Notes: generated by a model from the letters alone, not told the origin. A stretch of DNA of 64,000 bases from an uncultured Caldimonas sp. (GCF_946480305.1 NZ_CAMLJQ010000010.1:69807-133806), one strand, 5' to 3'; counted from the stretch's first letter, positions 39,422 through 50,198 are shown. Numbers and translations are program-made.

Positions 39422-40312
39422 TCATTTGCGGGGTGCCGCGGTCCCGCCGCCGCCTCGCATCGCCCGGAAGAACTCGTTCGTGGAAGGGTCCAGCACGAGC
39501 ACGTCGGAACGATTGCGGAAGCTCTGACGGTAGGCCTCCAGGCTGCGATAGAACTGCGCAAACTGCGGATCACGGCCGAACGCCGCAGCATAGATGGCAG
39601 ACGCCTTGGCGTCACCCTCGCCTTTGATCTTCTGCGCGTCGCGATACGCCTGCGCGATGATCACGTCGCGCTGCCTGTCTGCGTCCGCCTTGATCTGCTC
39701 GCCTTCCGCCTTGCCGGTGGAGCGAAGTTCTGCCGCCACCCGCTTGCGTTCGGATTCCATGCGCCGGTAGACCGATTCCGTGATGTTGGTGTGGAAGTCG
39801 ACCCGCTTGGTGCGAACGTCAACGATCTCGATGCCGAAGCTCTTGGCATCGTCGGCCAAGCGACTACGCACGCCTTGCATCACCTGCTCGCGCTGCGTTG
39901 CCAGCACTTCGCGCACCGTGCGCTTCGTCACCTCTTCGTTGAACGCCGCCTGCACGATGGGCGCCAGACGGATCTCGGCATTGCGCATGTCCACGCCGTT
40001 GTTGCGAATGAACTGCCGGGGGTCCACGATGCGCCACTTGACCAGCCAGTCGATCACCAGGCTCTTCTTTTCCGCGGTGAAGATCGGCCGCGTTTCAGGG
40101 CTGTCGAGCGTCTGGATGCGTCGGTCCAGGAACACGACGTTCTGGAACGGCGGGGGCATTTTCACCTTCAGGCCGGGCTCCACGATGACTTCCTTGATCT
40201 CGCCGAGCGCATAGACCACGGCCGCCTGGCGCTGGTCGACGACGAAGAGTGTGGAACCCGCGATGACCACCAGCAGCAGGAAGGTCGAAACAATCAATCC
40301 AATGCGATTCAT
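39422..40312 (-). CDS. hflC: Modulator of FtsH protease, HflC
   Basis: SPFH-family membrane protein of 296 aa that, with HflK, forms a large cage around FtsH in the inner membrane and periplasm. An N-terminal membrane anchor is at about 5-25. The SPFH domain follows (RQAAVVYALGEIKEVIVEPGL). A charged helix with KAEGEQIKADADRQRDVIIA and the late FYRSLEAYRQSF are typical. ATG 40312 lies 37 bp after hflK. Operon hfq-hflX-hflK-hflC is classical. Confidence 0.96.
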   Translation of the reverse strand: MNRIGLIVSTFLLLVVIAGSTLFVVDQRQAAVVYALGEIKEVIVEPGLKVKMPPPFQNVVFLDRRIQTLDSPETRPIFTAEKKSLVIDWLVKWRIVDPRQFIRNNGVDMRNAEIRLAPIVQAAFNEEVTKRTVREVLATQREQVMQGVRSRLADDAKSFGIEIVDVRTKRVDFHTNITESVYRRMESERKRVAAELRSTGKAEGEQIKADADRQRDVIIAQAYRDAQKIKGEGDAKASAIYAAAFGRDPQFAQFYRSLEAYRQSFRNRSDVLVLDPSTNEFFRAMRGGGGTAAPRK

Positions 40313-40349
40313 GAGCGCCTCTGTGTCTTGCTCTTGTCGTAGGCTTTCG

Positions 40350-41744
40350 TCAGCGCGTCTCGCGCTCTCGGCTGCGCTGGTTCTCGCGCGAACGGTTGTC
40401 CGTGTTCGAGGGGATCGCCGTGGAATCCGTGGACGGTGGAGGCGATGTACTCGTGGAAGGCGAGTACGAGCTGCCGCCTCCTCCGCCGCCAGCCTGCTGC
40501 ATCAGCTTGTCAAGCGGCAGGTACAGCAGGTTGGAGTTGCTGCGCGTGTCGATCAACACCTTCGTGGCATTGCCGTAGATCTGTTGCATCGTGTCGATGT
40601 AGAGCCGGTCGCGGGTCACGGCAGGCGCCTTTTCATACTCCGCAAGCACACTGCGGAAGCGATCTGCGTCACCTTCGGCCTGTGACACCACCCGGGCGCG
40701 ATAGCCTTCAGCCTCTTCGCGCAGACGCGAAGCCGTCCCCTGCGCACTCGGGATGACCTCGTTGGCATAGGCCTGGGCTTCGTTCTTCAATCGCTCGCGG
40801 TCGGCCGTCGCGCGGAAGGCATCGTCAAAGGCCGATTGCACCTGCTCGGGCGGCTGGACACTTTGCACGTTGACGTTGGAGATCAGGATGCCCGCGTTGA
40901 GGCGATCGAGTTGCGCCTGGATCGATTTGGAGAGATCCGCTGCAATCGCGTCGCGCTGTTCGTAAAGCACCGAATCCATCTCGCTGCGGCCAACGATCTC
41001 GCGCACCGCAGACTCGGCCGCCTGCACGACAGCATCATCTGGCCGCCGATTCTCGAACACGTATTGCTTCACGTCCTTCAGGCGGTATTGCACCGTGAAG
41101 CGGATGTCGACGATGTTCTCGTCCTGCGTCAGCATGGACGAATCACGCAGACCCGTCTGCTGTACCACGGAGGCGGAGCCCACATCCACCGAACGCAGCT
41201 GGGTCACGGGCACCACCTCGTGAGACTGGAACGGGTACGGCATGCGCCACTTGAAACCGGCCTCCGCGGTGTGGCTGTACTTGCCGAATGACATCACCAC
41301 GGCCTGGTGACCTTCCTGGACGATGAAGAAGCCGCTGCCGAGCCAGATCAGGACCACGACGCCGATGATCAGTGCGGCACCCAGGCCGGCCCCCTTCATG
41401 TCGGGCTGGAAAGAGCCGCCGCCGTCCGGCCCGCGCGAACCGCCCGACTTGCCGCCGAACAACCCCGAGAGCTTGCGATTGAAATCGCGCCACAGTTCGT
41501 CGAGATCAGGCGGGCCCTCGTTGCGCCCGCCTCCGCCACCGGAGCCTTGGTTGCGAGTCGGCTCGTTCGCCTGTGGCTCCAGCGAGCGGCCCCAGCGTGA
41601 GTCGTTCAGATTGAACAGACGGTGCCCCGCCCAGCTGGCTGTCAGCCCCACGGCTCTCACGAAGGATGCGGCAACGGCCGACAACCGCCCCGGAAAGCTG
41701 CTGCCGACCCGAAAGCGGGTGTCGTGAGAGGTGCTTGTGTTCAT
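40350..41744 (-). CDS. hflK: Modulator of FtsH protease, HflK
   Basis: Partner of HflC, 464 aa. A Gly/Ser-rich cytosolic tail (about 1-120) precedes the membrane helix (about 122-142, LGAALIIGVVVLIWLGSGFF). The SPFH domain starts IVQEGHQAVVMSFGKYSHT. A long helical region and a Gly/Ser/Pro-rich C-terminus (SGGGGGGSS-like) follow. The first 45 residues before NLNDSRWGRS are longer than in many relatives. ATG 41744 overlaps the hflX stop (ATGA). Confidence 0.95.
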   Translation of the reverse strand: MNTSTSHDTRFRVGSSFPGRLSAVAASFVRAVGLTASWAGHRLFNLNDSRWGRSLEPQANEPTRNQGSGGGGGRNEGPPDLDELWRDFNRKLSGLFGGKSGGSRGPDGGGSFQPDMKGAGLGAALIIGVVVLIWLGSGFFIVQEGHQAVVMSFGKYSHTAEAGFKWRMPYPFQSHEVVPVTQLRSVDVGSASVVQQTGLRDSSMLTQDENIVDIRFTVQYRLKDVKQYVFENRRPDDAVVQAAESAVREIVGRSEMDSVLYEQRDAIAADLSKSIQAQLDRLNAGILISNVNVQSVQPPEQVQSAFDDAFRATADRERLKNEAQAYANEVIPSAQGTASRLREEAEGYRARVVSQAEGDADRFRSVLAEYEKAPAVTRDRLYIDTMQQIYGNATKVLIDTRSNSNLLYLPLDKLMQQAGGGGGGSSYSPSTSTSPPPSTDSTAIPSNTDNRSRENQRSRERETR

Positions 41745-43045
41745 GCTCGTGCGATAGATACGGAATTCTGGGCTGCAACGTGCGGATCGACCGGCACGGC
41801 AACTTCTTCTGAAGCGGCTTGGTCCGCGCCGGTTCCCTCGCCGGCCTGTGAGCCAGGCACGGCCAGGGTCCCCATTGCGGCCTGCGCAATGATATGGCGC
41901 AACTCTTCCAGGCCCTCTCCCTGAGCCGCACTCAGGAAGACACGGGGCACAGTAACCCCGGGCTCGACCTCGTAGGCATCCAGCAGCACACGCGGTCGCT
42001 GCGACGGCTCGAGCGCATCCAGCTTGTTGAAGACGAGAATCTGTTGCACCCGGGCGGCGTCGATCTCGTGCAGCACCCGCTGCACTTCATCGATCTGCTC
42101 GCGCCAGGTGGTGCTGGCCGCATCCACGACGTGCAGCAGCAGGTCGGCGTCGGCGGCTTCCTGCAAGGTTGCCTGGAAGGCTTCAACCAGGGTGTGCGGC
42201 AGGTCGCGGATGAACCCCACCGTGTCAGAGAGCGACACGGAACGTTCTGCTTCGGAGAGGTAAAGCTGGCGGGTCGTGGTATCGAGCGTCGCAAACAACT
42301 GGTTGGCCGCGTAGGTGCGTGCCTTCACGAGCGCGTTGAACAGCGTGGACTTGCCGGCGTTCGTATAGCCGACGAGCGACACGCTGAACGTGCCGCTACG
42401 CTCACGCGAGCGCCGCTGTGTGCTGCGCTGCCGCTTGACCTTTTCGAGTTGCAGCTTCAATGCCTTGATGCGCTGCCCGATCATGCGGCGGTCGAGTTCG
42501 ATCTGGGTTTCGCCCGGACCCCCGCGATGGCCCACACCGCCGCGCTGGCGTTCCAGGTGGGTCCAGCGACGCACGAGGCGGGTGGAAAGATATTGCAGTC
42601 GCGCCAGTTCGACCTGCAGCTTCCCCTCATGGCTCTTGGCGCGTTGGCCAAAGATCTCGAGGATCAGCATGGTGCGGTCGGCGACCGGCACGCCGAGGTG
42701 CCGCTCGAGATTGCGTTGCTGTGCGGGCGACAGCGCTTGATCGAACAGAACCGAAGCAGCTTCGTGCTCGGCGACCAGCGCCTTGATTTCGTCCGCCTTG
42801 CCCTCGCCGACGAACAGCGCGGCGTCGGGCGCCTTGCGCCTTGCGGTCAAACGGGCGACTGGTGCATCACCAGCCGATTCGGCCAGCAATGCAAGTTCGT
42901 CCAGGGTGGGATCGAACGGCGAGCCCGGCCCTAAGTCCACGCCCACCAATACGGTACGGGGAAGGCTCTCGTTGTCTGATGAGGTCAAAGTCTTTGCCGC
43001 TGCCAGGCGCTCGCATGGAGGGTCCGTTACCGGACCCTCATGCAC
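41741..43045 (-). CDS. hflX: GTPase HflX
   Basis: Ribosome-associated GTPase that splits stalled or heat-damaged 70S ribosomes; 434 aa. The N-terminal HflX domain includes ALFVGEGKADEIKALV and FDQALSPAQQRNLE. The GTPase domain has G1 VGYTNAGKSTLFNAL near 214-228, G3 LSDTVGFIRDLPHTLVEAF and G4 NKLD. Start GTG 43045 is 5 bp past the hfq stop but has a weak site; TTG 42988 (just before TSSDNESLPR) is an alternative. Confidence 0.94.
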   Translation of the reverse strand: MHEGPVTDPPCERLAAAKTLTSSDNESLPRTVLVGVDLGPGSPFDPTLDELALLAESAGDAPVARLTARRKAPDAALFVGEGKADEIKALVAEHEAASVLFDQALSPAQQRNLERHLGVPVADRTMLILEIFGQRAKSHEGKLQVELARLQYLSTRLVRRWTHLERQRGGVGHRGGPGETQIELDRRMIGQRIKALKLQLEKVKRQRSTQRRSRERSGTFSVSLVGYTNAGKSTLFNALVKARTYAANQLFATLDTTTRQLYLSEAERSVSLSDTVGFIRDLPHTLVEAFQATLQEAADADLLLHVVDAASTTWREQIDEVQRVLHEIDAARVQQILVFNKLDALEPSQRPRVLLDAYEVEPGVTVPRVFLSAAQGEGLEELRHIIAQAAMGTLAVPGSQAGEGTGADQAASEEVAVPVDPHVAAQNSVSIARA

Positions 43046-43049
43046 TTCG

Positions 43050-43292
43050 TCAATTGGAATCGCCCGATTCGCCGGCGTGGAAGTTCACCGCCCGACCGGG
43101 GACCACCGTCGAAATGGCGTGCTTGTACACCATTTGAGTCACGGTATTGCGCAATAGCACCACATACTGATCAAAAGACTCGATGTGGCCCTGCAGCTTG
43201 ATGCCGTTGACGAGGTAGATCGACACCGGCACGTGTTCTTTGCGCAGCAGGTTCAGAAAGGGGTCTTGTAGAAGTTGCCCTTTATTGCTCAC
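43050..43292 (-). CDS. hfq: RNA chaperone Hfq
   Basis: Hexameric Sm-like protein that pairs small RNAs with mRNAs; 80 aa. Sm1 is [26 protein letters not shown] and Sm2 includes [11 protein letters not shown] (YKHA). The N-terminus [12 protein letters not shown] is standard. The C-terminal tail is short, as in many betaproteobacteria. The start is GTG 43292 with GGAG six bases upstream. A GC hairpin lies between der and hfq. Confidence 0.97.
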   Translation of the reverse strand: MSNKGQLLQDPFLNLLRKEHVPVSIYLVNGIKLQGHIESFDQYVVLLRNTVTQMVYKHAISTVVPGRAVNFHAGESGDSN

Positions 43293-43336
43293 GATATGCT
43301 CCGTGTTGAAAGTTTTGGAACCTGCACGTTAACACA

Positions 43337-43349
43337 GCCCCATCGGGGC
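43337..43349 (-). other. Hairpin between der and hfq
   Basis: GCCCC and GGGGC around a 3-nt loop, followed on the minus strand by TGTGTTAACG rather than T's. Weak terminator or leader hairpin for hfq. Confidence 0.3.
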
Positions 43350-43359
43350 CGGGTAAAAG

Positions 43360-44703
43360 TCAGGAATCCTTGTCTGCGAAGGGGTTGCGGGAGGACCGCA
43401 TCTCGATGCGCAAAGGGGTGCCGACCAGTTTGAAATGCTCGCGAAACCGGCCTTCCAGGAAGCGCTTGTAGGCATCCGTCACGTGCTCCAGCGAATTGCC
43501 ATGGACCACGATCACCGGGGGGTTCATGCCGCCTTGATGGGCGTAGCGCAATTTCGGGCGGAACATGCCCGCACGCTTGGGCGCCTGGAACTCCACCGCC
43601 TCGTGCACCAATCGGGTCAGCACCGGCGTTGACATCTTCTTGAAGGCCGACGCATGGGCGTCACTGATCGCCTTCCACAACGGCCCCAAGCCCTGCCGCT
43701 TCAATGCGGAAATATGCAGGATCGGTGCGAACTTCAGGAATGCCAGTCGTTGCTCGATGGAGCGCTGCAGCATCTGCCGCTGGTAATCGTCGACTGCATC
43801 CCATTTGTTCACCGCCAGGACCACCGCGCGGCCACTGTCGAGTATGTAGCCCGCGATGTGCGCGTCCTGGTCGGTCACGCCCTGGGTGGCATCGAGCAGC
43901 AGCACGACGACGTTCGCCTCGGCGATCGCCTGCAATGTCTTGACGACAGAAAATTTCTCGATCGCCTCGAAAACCTTGCCCTTGCGCCGCAGGCCTGCCG
44001 TGTCGATCAATTCGAAACGCTGACCGTTGCGCTCGAAGGGTACCGAGATCGCGTCTCGGGTCGTGCCGGGCATGTCGAAAGCGACGAGGCGTTCTTCACC
44101 GAGCCACGTGTTGATGAGCGTCGACTTGCCGACGTTGGGCCGGCCGGCGACTGCCAGCCGTACCACCAGTGCCCGCTCCTCGTCGGATTCTTCTTCGTCT
44201 TCGTCGTCGAAGACAAACGGCTCCAGCGCGGCCTCGAGCAGGCTGCGAATCCCCTGCCCGTGCGCCGCGGACACCGCCATCGGCTCGCCCATGCCCAATT
44301 CATAGAACTCGGCGATTTGGGGCGCGTCCTTCATGCCTTCCGCCTTGTTCGCGGCGAGGATCACGCGCTTGTTCACCGAGCGGAGGTAGCGCGCAATGTC
44401 GTAATCCTGCGCCGACAACCCCGCGCGTACATCGACCACGAATACCACGGCGTCAGCCTCTGCCACAGCCTGTCGCGTCTGCTTGGCCATCTCCTTGACG
44501 ATGCCGGTTGACGAGTCGGGCTCGAACCCCCCGGTGTCGATCACGATGTACTCGCGGTCGCCCAGTCGCCCATCACCGTAATGGCGATCGCGCGTGAGCC
44601 CGGCATAGTCGGCCACGATCGCGTCGCGCGATTTCGTGAGCCGGTTGAAGAGCGTCGATTTGCCGACGTTGGGACGCCCGACCAGGGCTATCACCGGTTT
44701 CAT
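43360..44703 (-). CDS. der: Ribosome biogenesis GTPase Der (EngA)
   Basis: Double-domain GTPase for 50S assembly; 447 aa. Two G1 motifs are visible, [15 protein letters not shown] near 6-20 and [15 protein letters not shown] near 186-200, with two DTAGL/DTGGF G3 regions and NKAE/NKWD G4 motifs. The KH-like C-terminal domain includes [22 protein letters not shown]. An acidic linker ([11 protein letters not shown]) separates the G domains. It is followed by hfq and preceded by bamB in a conserved string. Confidence 0.97.
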   Translation of the reverse strand: MKPVIALVGRPNVGKSTLFNRLTKSRDAIVADYAGLTRDRHYGDGRLGDREYIVIDTGGFEPDSSTGIVKEMAKQTRQAVAEADAVVFVVDVRAGLSAQDYDIARYLRSVNKRVILAANKAEGMKDAPQIAEFYELGMGEPMAVSAAHGQGIRSLLEAALEPFVFDDEDEEESDEERALVVRLAVAGRPNVGKSTLINTWLGEERLVAFDMPGTTRDAISVPFERNGQRFELIDTAGLRRKGKVFEAIEKFSVVKTLQAIAEANVVVLLLDATQGVTDQDAHIAGYILDSGRAVVLAVNKWDAVDDYQRQMLQRSIEQRLAFLKFAPILHISALKRQGLGPLWKAISDAHASAFKKMSTPVLTRLVHEAVEFQAPKRAGMFRPKLRYAHQGGMNPPVIVVHGNSLEHVTDAYKRFLEGRFREHFKLVGTPLRIEMRSSRNPFADKDS

Positions 44704-44724
44704 CGTTTCAGCCTTGTCTGTGCG

Positions 44725-45885
44725 TCACTGAGCGCGAAGTGCATGGACGCCACCACCGCTGCTCACGACGATCAACAGGTCGCCCGCCACCACAGGAGCA
44801 CCAACGATAGCCGACCCGTCGATCGCCACTCGCGCCAAAGGGGTCCCATCGTCGGCGGACAGGAAGTGCACGTAGCCTTCCGCGTCCCCGACCACGACGC
44901 TGCGCCCCACCATGAACGGGGCAGTCAGCCCGCGGAACCGGAATCGCTCCGAGGTCCAGGCCGTCTCGCCGTCGGCTTGCCGGTAGGCCGTGATGCGGTC
45001 CGTCGAATCGACGCCATACACGTGGCGGCCGTCCGCAAACAAGCCCACGCCGCCACTGCTCGGCTTGCTCCATAGCAGACTGCCTCGCAGCGCGTCGACA
45101 CACGCCACCGACGACTGGAAGGCCCGCACGCAAACCGTGTCGGCGACACGAGCGGCAGGCCCGACCAGATCGGCAAGTCGCTCCACCTCGTTGGTGCCGC
45201 GAGGAGAAGCGACCGGAACTTCCCAACGAACGCTACCGCGCAAGGGATCGATACCCGCCAGCCGCGGCCCCTGCCCCACCACCAATGTGTCCCGCACCGG
45301 CAGCAGCACCCCGGGCTGCGACAACGTCAATGGATCACCCGGCCGCTGAAGGGTCCAGAGCTTGCCTCCCATGGCCGCGTCATACGCGTGCACCGTGCGG
45401 TCGGAGCCGTAGACGAACACCCTTTCACCGGCAACGAGCGGCGCCGTCACGATGCGGGCGCCGACGCGCTGGCGCCAGAGCACCTTGCCTTGCTCGAGTA
45501 CGACCACTTCGCCACCCTGCGTCACGACCGCCGTGAAGCGGCCATCGCTGCCGACACCCGCCGCGAGTGCCGCGTCCAGCTGCGCACGCCAGTTGACCTT
45601 GCCGGTCGCTGCGTCGTACTGCACCACCGCACCATCGCTGGCTGCCACCGTCACGGTGTTGCCGACGACGACCGGCTGCAAGGGCAGCCGCACCGCGCCG
45701 ATGCGATCGCTCCAGGCCGTCGCCACACGCATCGCAGCCGGGGCTGGTGAAGCCAGAGGCGTCGGCTTGGGCTTCTCGTAGCCACTGGAACACCCGGCGG
45801 TAACAACTGCCGCGGCGCACAACATGGCAACGCCTGCGTGGGAGGCGAGGCGGTTGCGCATGCGGATCAAGGCACCGGCCCTCAC
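44725..45885 (-). CDS. bamB: Outer membrane protein assembly factor BamB (lipoprotein)
   Basis: An eight-bladed beta-propeller lipoprotein that binds BamA POTRA domains; 386 aa. The lipobox is AAAVVTAGC with the lipid-accepting Cys near 32. PQQ-like blade repeats recur (for example VVQYDAATGKVNWRAQLD and VHAYDAAMGGKLWTLQRPGD). GTG 45885 is chosen because GGGAG lies seven bases upstream; it overlaps the yfgM stop as GTGA. ATG 45861 gives a shorter signal peptide. The hisS-yfgM-bamB-der order is widely conserved. Confidence 0.95.
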   Translation of the reverse strand: MRAGALIRMRNRLASHAGVAMLCAAAVVTAGCSSGYEKPKPTPLASPAPAAMRVATAWSDRIGAVRLPLQPVVVGNTVTVAASDGAVVQYDAATGKVNWRAQLDAALAAGVGSDGRFTAVVTQGGEVVVLEQGKVLWRQRVGARIVTAPLVAGERVFVYGSDRTVHAYDAAMGGKLWTLQRPGDPLTLSQPGVLLPVRDTLVVGQGPRLAGIDPLRGSVRWEVPVASPRGTNEVERLADLVGPAARVADTVCVRAFQSSVACVDALRGSLLWSKPSSGGVGLFADGRHVYGVDSTDRITAYRQADGETAWTSERFRFRGLTAPFMVGRSVVVGDAEGYVHFLSADDGTPLARVAIDGSAIVGAPVVAGDLLIVVSSGGGVHALRAQ

Positions 45886-46556
45886 TGCGCAGCTCCCGAT
45901 GCAGCCGCCTCCGCCGCAGGAGCGGCGCCAAGGGCGGTGAGCTTGGCTTCGACGAGGCGACGGTAGTCGAGCGTGGCCGGCATGGCCTTGTGGGCCTTCT
46001 CATACTCTGCCTGCGCCTCAGCCTTCTTGCCCTGGGCCAGCAGGACGTCGCCGCGACGGTCCGCCGCGAGTGCCTCGAACTCCTTCGGCATCTCGGCCAT
46101 CAGCTGCTTCAGCGCCTCGTCATAGGACTTTTCGTCGAGCAGCAACCCGGCCAGCCGCAGCCGCGCGATCGCACGGTAGGCCGGCTCGCTCGCATTCTCC
46201 GCAACCCATGCCAGGGCGTCGCGTGCGGCCTCCGCCTTGCCCTGTTCGTGCAGCACCTTGGCGGCCAACAGGCCAGCCTGACCGGTATAGACGGTGCGCG
46301 GGTGCCTTGCCTTCAGGTCGTCGAAGGCGCGCAGCGCCTGATCGGCGTTGTTCGCCTGGGCGGCCTTGTCGACCTCGTCGTACAGTGCACTGGCTTTCAC
46401 GGCCTGCTCGCGCTGCCACCAGTTCCAGCCATTCCAGGCTGCAAACGCGGCCAGGGCCAGGATGAGCGTCCAGGTGATCAGGTTGCCGTACTGCTTCCAG
46501 AAATGCTTGATGTTCTCAAGCTGTTCTTGTTCTTCGAGATCGAGTTGGGTGGCCAT
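45882..46556 (-). CDS. yfgM: YfgM-type ancillary periplasmic TPR protein
   Basis: A 224-aa inner-membrane anchored protein. A short cytosolic part (DLEEQEQLENIKHFWKQYG) is followed by one membrane helix (about 26-46) and periplasmic TPR-like helices. In E. coli the homolog associates with the Sec translocon and PpiD. The C-terminus is Ala-rich. Position between hisS and bamB is diagnostic. ATG 46556 starts 54 bp after the hisS stop. Confidence 0.92.
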   Translation of the reverse strand: MATQLDLEEQEQLENIKHFWKQYGNLITWTLILALAAFAAWNGWNWWQREQAVKASALYDEVDKAAQANNADQALRAFDDLKARHPRTVYTGQAGLLAAKVLHEQGKAEAARDALAWVAENASEPAYRAIARLRLAGLLLDEKSYDEALKQLMAEMPKEFEALAADRRGDVLLAQGKKAEAQAEYEKAHKAMPATLDYRRLVEAKLTALGAAPAAEAAASGAAQ

Positions 46557-46610
46557 AGCGGGCGTTCCGGAGAAAAAAGGCAGGCCGCGCGGCGCGGCCG
46601 AAGCCGGGAA

Positions 46611-47921
46611 TTATGCGTCGAGCAACTCGTGCGCCCAGGCACTCGCCTGCGCGAGAGGCCGCTCGGCCTGCGCAGTCGCGGCCTCGCGCAGCGGCTTCAC
46701 CGCCACCACGCCACGGGCGACCTCGTCTTCGCCGAACACCAGCGCATAGCGTGCCCCGCTGGCGTCGGCCTTCTTGAACTGAGCCTTCATGCTGCCGCCT
46801 CCGGCATGCATCTGCACCGAGACGCCACCAGCGCGCAGCGCTTCCAGCACGGGCAGGATCTGAGGCAGCTGCTGTGACGACGGCACCACAGCATATGCAA
46901 CCGGCGCAGCCGCCGGCACCGGCAGCGCCAGCTCCTGGATCAGCAGCAGCAGCCGTTCGATGCCCAGGCCGAAGCCCACGGCAGGTGACGGCTTGCCACC
47001 CAGTTGCTCGATCAGGCCGTCATAGCGGCCGCCACCGCACACCGTGCCCTGCGAGCCGAGTTGATCGGTCACCCACTCGAACACCGTGAGGTTGTAGTAG
47101 TCCATGCCGCGCACCAGGCGCGGGTTCACGCGGTATTCAAGACCGGCCGCGTCCAGGATGGCACGCAACGCATCGAAGTGGGCGCGCGAGGCATCGCCGA
47201 GGAAGTCGATCAGCTTTGGCGCGTCTTCGATCAAGGCCTGCATCGCCGGATTCTTGCTGTCCAGGATGCGCAGCGGGTTGCTGTGCAGCCGGCGCTGCGA
47301 ATCGGCGTCGAGCACTTCGGCATTGCGCTCGAGATAGGCCACCAGGGCGTCGCGATGCTGCCTGCGCTCTTCCGGCTGGCCCAGGCTGTTGAGCTCGAGC
47401 CGCACGTGCTGTCCTTCGACCAACCCCAGCTCGCGCCAGAGACTGCGCACCATGAGGATCATTTCCGCATCGACGTCGGGCCCGGCAAAACCCAAGGCCT
47501 CCACATCGAGCTGGTGGAACTGTCGGTAGCGCCCCTTTTGCGGCTTTTCGTGCCGGAACATCGGGCCCATGGTCCACAGGCGCAGCGGGCCGTTGTAGAG
47601 CGCGTTGTGCTCGATCATCGCGCGCACGATGCCGGCAGTGGCTTCCGGGCGCAGCGTGAGCTTGTCGCCATTCATCGAATCGACGAAGGAATACATCTCC
47701 TTTTCGACGATGTCGGTCACCTCGCCCAGGCCGCGCACGAACAGCGCGGTCGGTTCCACGATCGGCATCAGCACGTACTGGTAGCCATAGCGCGAAAGCA
47801 CCTTGCGTACGGTGACCTCGAACCATTGCCACAGCGCGGAGTCGGGCAGCTTGTCGGTGCGCGGCACGCTGGCCGGCAGGATGTCGTTCATGCCTTTGAC
47901 GGCACGCAGGATGTCAGCCAT
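46611..47921 (-). CDS. hisS: Histidyl-tRNA synthetase
   Basis: Class II synthetase charging tRNA-His; 436 aa. It begins [15 protein letters not shown]. Motif 2 is [20 protein letters not shown], the histidine-binding [15 protein letters not shown] follows, and motif 3 is [16 protein letters not shown]. The C-terminal anticodon-binding domain is present, unlike in hisZ. ATG 47921 is set by homology; a Shine-Dalgarno is not obvious. It lies 66 bp after ispG. Confidence 0.97.
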   Translation of the reverse strand: MADILRAVKGMNDILPASVPRTDKLPDSALWQWFEVTVRKVLSRYGYQYVLMPIVEPTALFVRGLGEVTDIVEKEMYSFVDSMNGDKLTLRPEATAGIVRAMIEHNALYNGPLRLWTMGPMFRHEKPQKGRYRQFHQLDVEALGFAGPDVDAEMILMVRSLWRELGLVEGQHVRLELNSLGQPEERRQHRDALVAYLERNAEVLDADSQRRLHSNPLRILDSKNPAMQALIEDAPKLIDFLGDASRAHFDALRAILDAAGLEYRVNPRLVRGMDYYNLTVFEWVTDQLGSQGTVCGGGRYDGLIEQLGGKPSPAVGFGLGIERLLLLIQELALPVPAAAPVAYAVVPSSQQLPQILPVLEALRAGGVSVQMHAGGGSMKAQFKKADASGARYALVFGEDEVARGVVAVKPLREAATAQAERPLAQASAWAHELLDA

Positions 47922-47987
47922 GTCATGGGCGGCTCTTCGACCGCATAGCAAGTTGGAACGTCTGGGAGGGCTTCGGCAGCGCTTTGC

Positions 47988-49271
47988 TCAATGCGCTGCG
48001 GTGACGCTGCCGAAGCGGCGCTCGATGTAGTCCTCGACGATCTTCTGGAATTCGCCGGCGATGCCCTCGCCGCGCAGCGTCATCGCCTTTTCGCCGTCGA
48101 TGAACACCGGGGCTGCCGGGCTCTCGCCGGTACCCGGCAGGCTGATGCCGATGTCGGCATGCTTGCTCTCGCCAGGGCCGTTGACGATGCAGCCCATCAC
48201 GGCCACCTTCATCGTCTCGACGCCGGGATAGCGCGCCTTCCAGAGCGGCATCTGTGCGCGCAGGTAGTCGTCGATCTGCTTGGCGAGTTCCTGGAACACC
48301 GTGCTCGTCGTACGGCCACAACCCGGACACGCCGTCACGCTGGGCACGAAGGCGCGCAGGCCCAGTGCCTGCAGGATCTCCATCGCGACCACCACCTCCT
48401 GCGTGCGAGCTTCGCCCGGCTGGGGCGTCAGCGACACGCGTATCGTGTCGCCTATCCCCTCCTGCAGCAGGATGGACAACGCCGTGGCCGACGCCACCGT
48501 GCCCTTCGTGCCCATCCCGGCCTCGGTCAGCCCGAGGTGCAGGGCGTAGTCGCACCGCTTGGCCAGCCCCCGGTACACCGAGATCAGGTCCTGCACGCCG
48601 CTGACTTTGCACGACAGGATGATCTGGTCGCCCCTCATCCCGAGCTCCTCGGCTCGACGCGCCGACTCGATGGCGGAGGTGATCAAGGCCTGATACATCA
48701 CCTGCTGTGCGTCCCATGGGCGTGCACGGCGGGCGTTTTCGTCCATCAGCGATGCGAGCAGTTCCTGGTCGAGGCTGCCCCAGTTCACACCGATGCGAAC
48801 CGGTTTGTCGTGACGGATGGCCGCTTCGATCATCTGGGCGAATTGACGGTCCCGCTTGTCGCCCTTGCCGACGTTGCCGGGATTGATGCGGTACTTCGAC
48901 AAGGCTTCGGCACAAGCAGGGTACTGCGTCAGCAGCGTGTGACCGTTGTAGTGGAAGTCGCCCACCAACGGCACGTCGACGCCCATGCGGTCGAGCTGGT
49001 CCCGAATGGCCGGCACCGCCTGCGCGGCCTCCGGCGTGTTGACCGTGATGCGGACCATCTCGGAGCCGGCCAACGCCAGCTCCTTCACCTGGATCGCCGT
49101 CTCGATCACGTCCACGGTATCGGTGTTGGTCATCGACTGCACCCGCACGGGCGCATCGCCACCCACGGTGACCACTCGATCCCCCCACACCACACGGGCC
49201 TGGCGTGAGCGCCTCGGGGCCGGGCGCGCGGCGTCGACGAAGGTGTCGGGATCGGGCATGAGTTGCTGCAT
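47988..49271 (-). CDS. ispG: 4-hydroxy-3-methylbut-2-en-1-yl diphosphate synthase
   Basis: Penultimate MEP-pathway enzyme with a 4Fe-4S cluster; 427 aa. The TIM-barrel part has [20 protein letters not shown] and [16 protein letters not shown]. Cluster ligands are in [16 protein letters not shown] and [18 protein letters not shown]. The beta-group insertion around 155-190 is present, giving the longer length. ATG 49271 or ATG 49259 could start; neither has a good site. It connects with dxr and uppS for isoprenoid supply. Confidence 0.96.
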   Translation of the reverse strand: MQQLMPDPDTFVDAARPAPRRSRQARVVWGDRVVTVGGDAPVRVQSMTNTDTVDVIETAIQVKELALAGSEMVRITVNTPEAAQAVPAIRDQLDRMGVDVPLVGDFHYNGHTLLTQYPACAEALSKYRINPGNVGKGDKRDRQFAQMIEAAIRHDKPVRIGVNWGSLDQELLASLMDENARRARPWDAQQVMYQALITSAIESARRAEELGMRGDQIILSCKVSGVQDLISVYRGLAKRCDYALHLGLTEAGMGTKGTVASATALSILLQEGIGDTIRVSLTPQPGEARTQEVVVAMEILQALGLRAFVPSVTACPGCGRTTSTVFQELAKQIDDYLRAQMPLWKARYPGVETMKVAVMGCIVNGPGESKHADIGISLPGTGESPAAPVFIDGEKAMTLRGEGIAGEFQKIVEDYIERRFGSVTAAH

Positions 49272-49295
49272 GGGAAAAACCGCGGTCCGAACGGG

Positions 49296-50198
49296 CTACT
49301 TGATATCGAAACGGGCGACGTTGTCGCGCACGAACGGCGTGAGATCGAAGGGTTGACCGCGGACGGTGACCTTCGTGCCGCCGGCATTTCCGACGCGAAC
49401 GCGCATCGGGAACTCGCCGGCAAGGCTCAACGTCTCGCCGGGCGCCACCAGCCGCGACACCAGCACGCGGCCATTGGCGTCACGCACTTCCAGCCAACTC
49501 TCGGCGACCGTCTGCACCACCACGGGCGCGCTGTCGGCGGACACGGCTGGAACATTCGGTGCGGGTGTCGGCGCCACGGCAGCCGACGCAGCGGGTGCCA
49601 CCGGAGGATCGACCACCAGAGGCGCCGAATGCACGGTCTCGGAGGCCGTAGGCTCCGACGGCGGCATCACAGGCACAGGCACCGTCGTCGTCGGTGGCGT
49701 CGTCTCCGTCTCCGGCGTGTCGCCCGCCCCAAAACCCGTCGGCAACTTCAGCATGCCCGGGGGCAAGAGCCACAGCACGATCGCGGCGATCACCAGCAGC
49801 AGCGGCAGCCAGACCGCAGGACGAGACAAGGCGGAGAGCTTGACCGCCTCGCCACCACGGGAGCCGCTATCACGGAACGGCTGGTTCAAGCCGCGCGCCA
49901 CATGCTCCAGCTTCGAGGGCGTCCCCGGCTCCGGCAATTTGGCAAGCACCGGTACCGGATCGATTTTCAGAAACCGGCAGACCGTCTGGGCCAGCGCGCG
50001 TGCGAACGTGGGATCGGGCAACTCGTCGAAACGGTCTGCCTCGAGCAGCTCGAGCTTTTGCACCGACACCTTGATCGAGGCCGCCAGTGCAGCGATGTGA
50101 ACGCCGTGCGCCAGCCTTGCGGCCTTGAGCATCTCGCCGGCCGTCTTGCCAGCCGTGCCGGCGTCTTGAGAGGGAGAGCCTTGATCGGACTCAATCAT
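49296..50198 (-). CDS. rodZ: RodZ-like helix-turn-helix membrane protein
   Basis: A 300-aa bitopic protein. The cytosolic HTH_25 domain (about 18-85, EMLKAARLAHGVHIAALAAS) binds MreB in characterised RodZ. A membrane helix follows at about 128-148 (WLPLLLVIAAIVLWLLPP). A Pro/Thr/Ala-rich linker (155-225) leads to the DUF4115 domain, including ESWLEVRDANGRVLVSRLV. It probably positions the rod-shape machinery. ATG 50198 overlaps pilF by 8 bp. Adjacent to pilF and ispG as in many proteobacteria. Confidence 0.9.
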   Translation of the reverse strand: MIESDQGSPSQDAGTAGKTAGEMLKAARLAHGVHIAALAASIKVSVQKLELLEADRFDELPDPTFARALAQTVCRFLKIDPVPVLAKLPEPGTPSKLEHVARGLNQPFRDSGSRGGEAVKLSALSRPAVWLPLLLVIAAIVLWLLPPGMLKLPTGFGAGDTPETETTPPTTTVPVPVMPPSEPTASETVHSAPLVVDPPVAPAASAAVAPTPAPNVPAVSADSAPVVVQTVAESWLEVRDANGRVLVSRLVAPGETLSLAGEFPMRVRVGNAGGTKVTVRGQPFDLTPFVRDNVARFDIK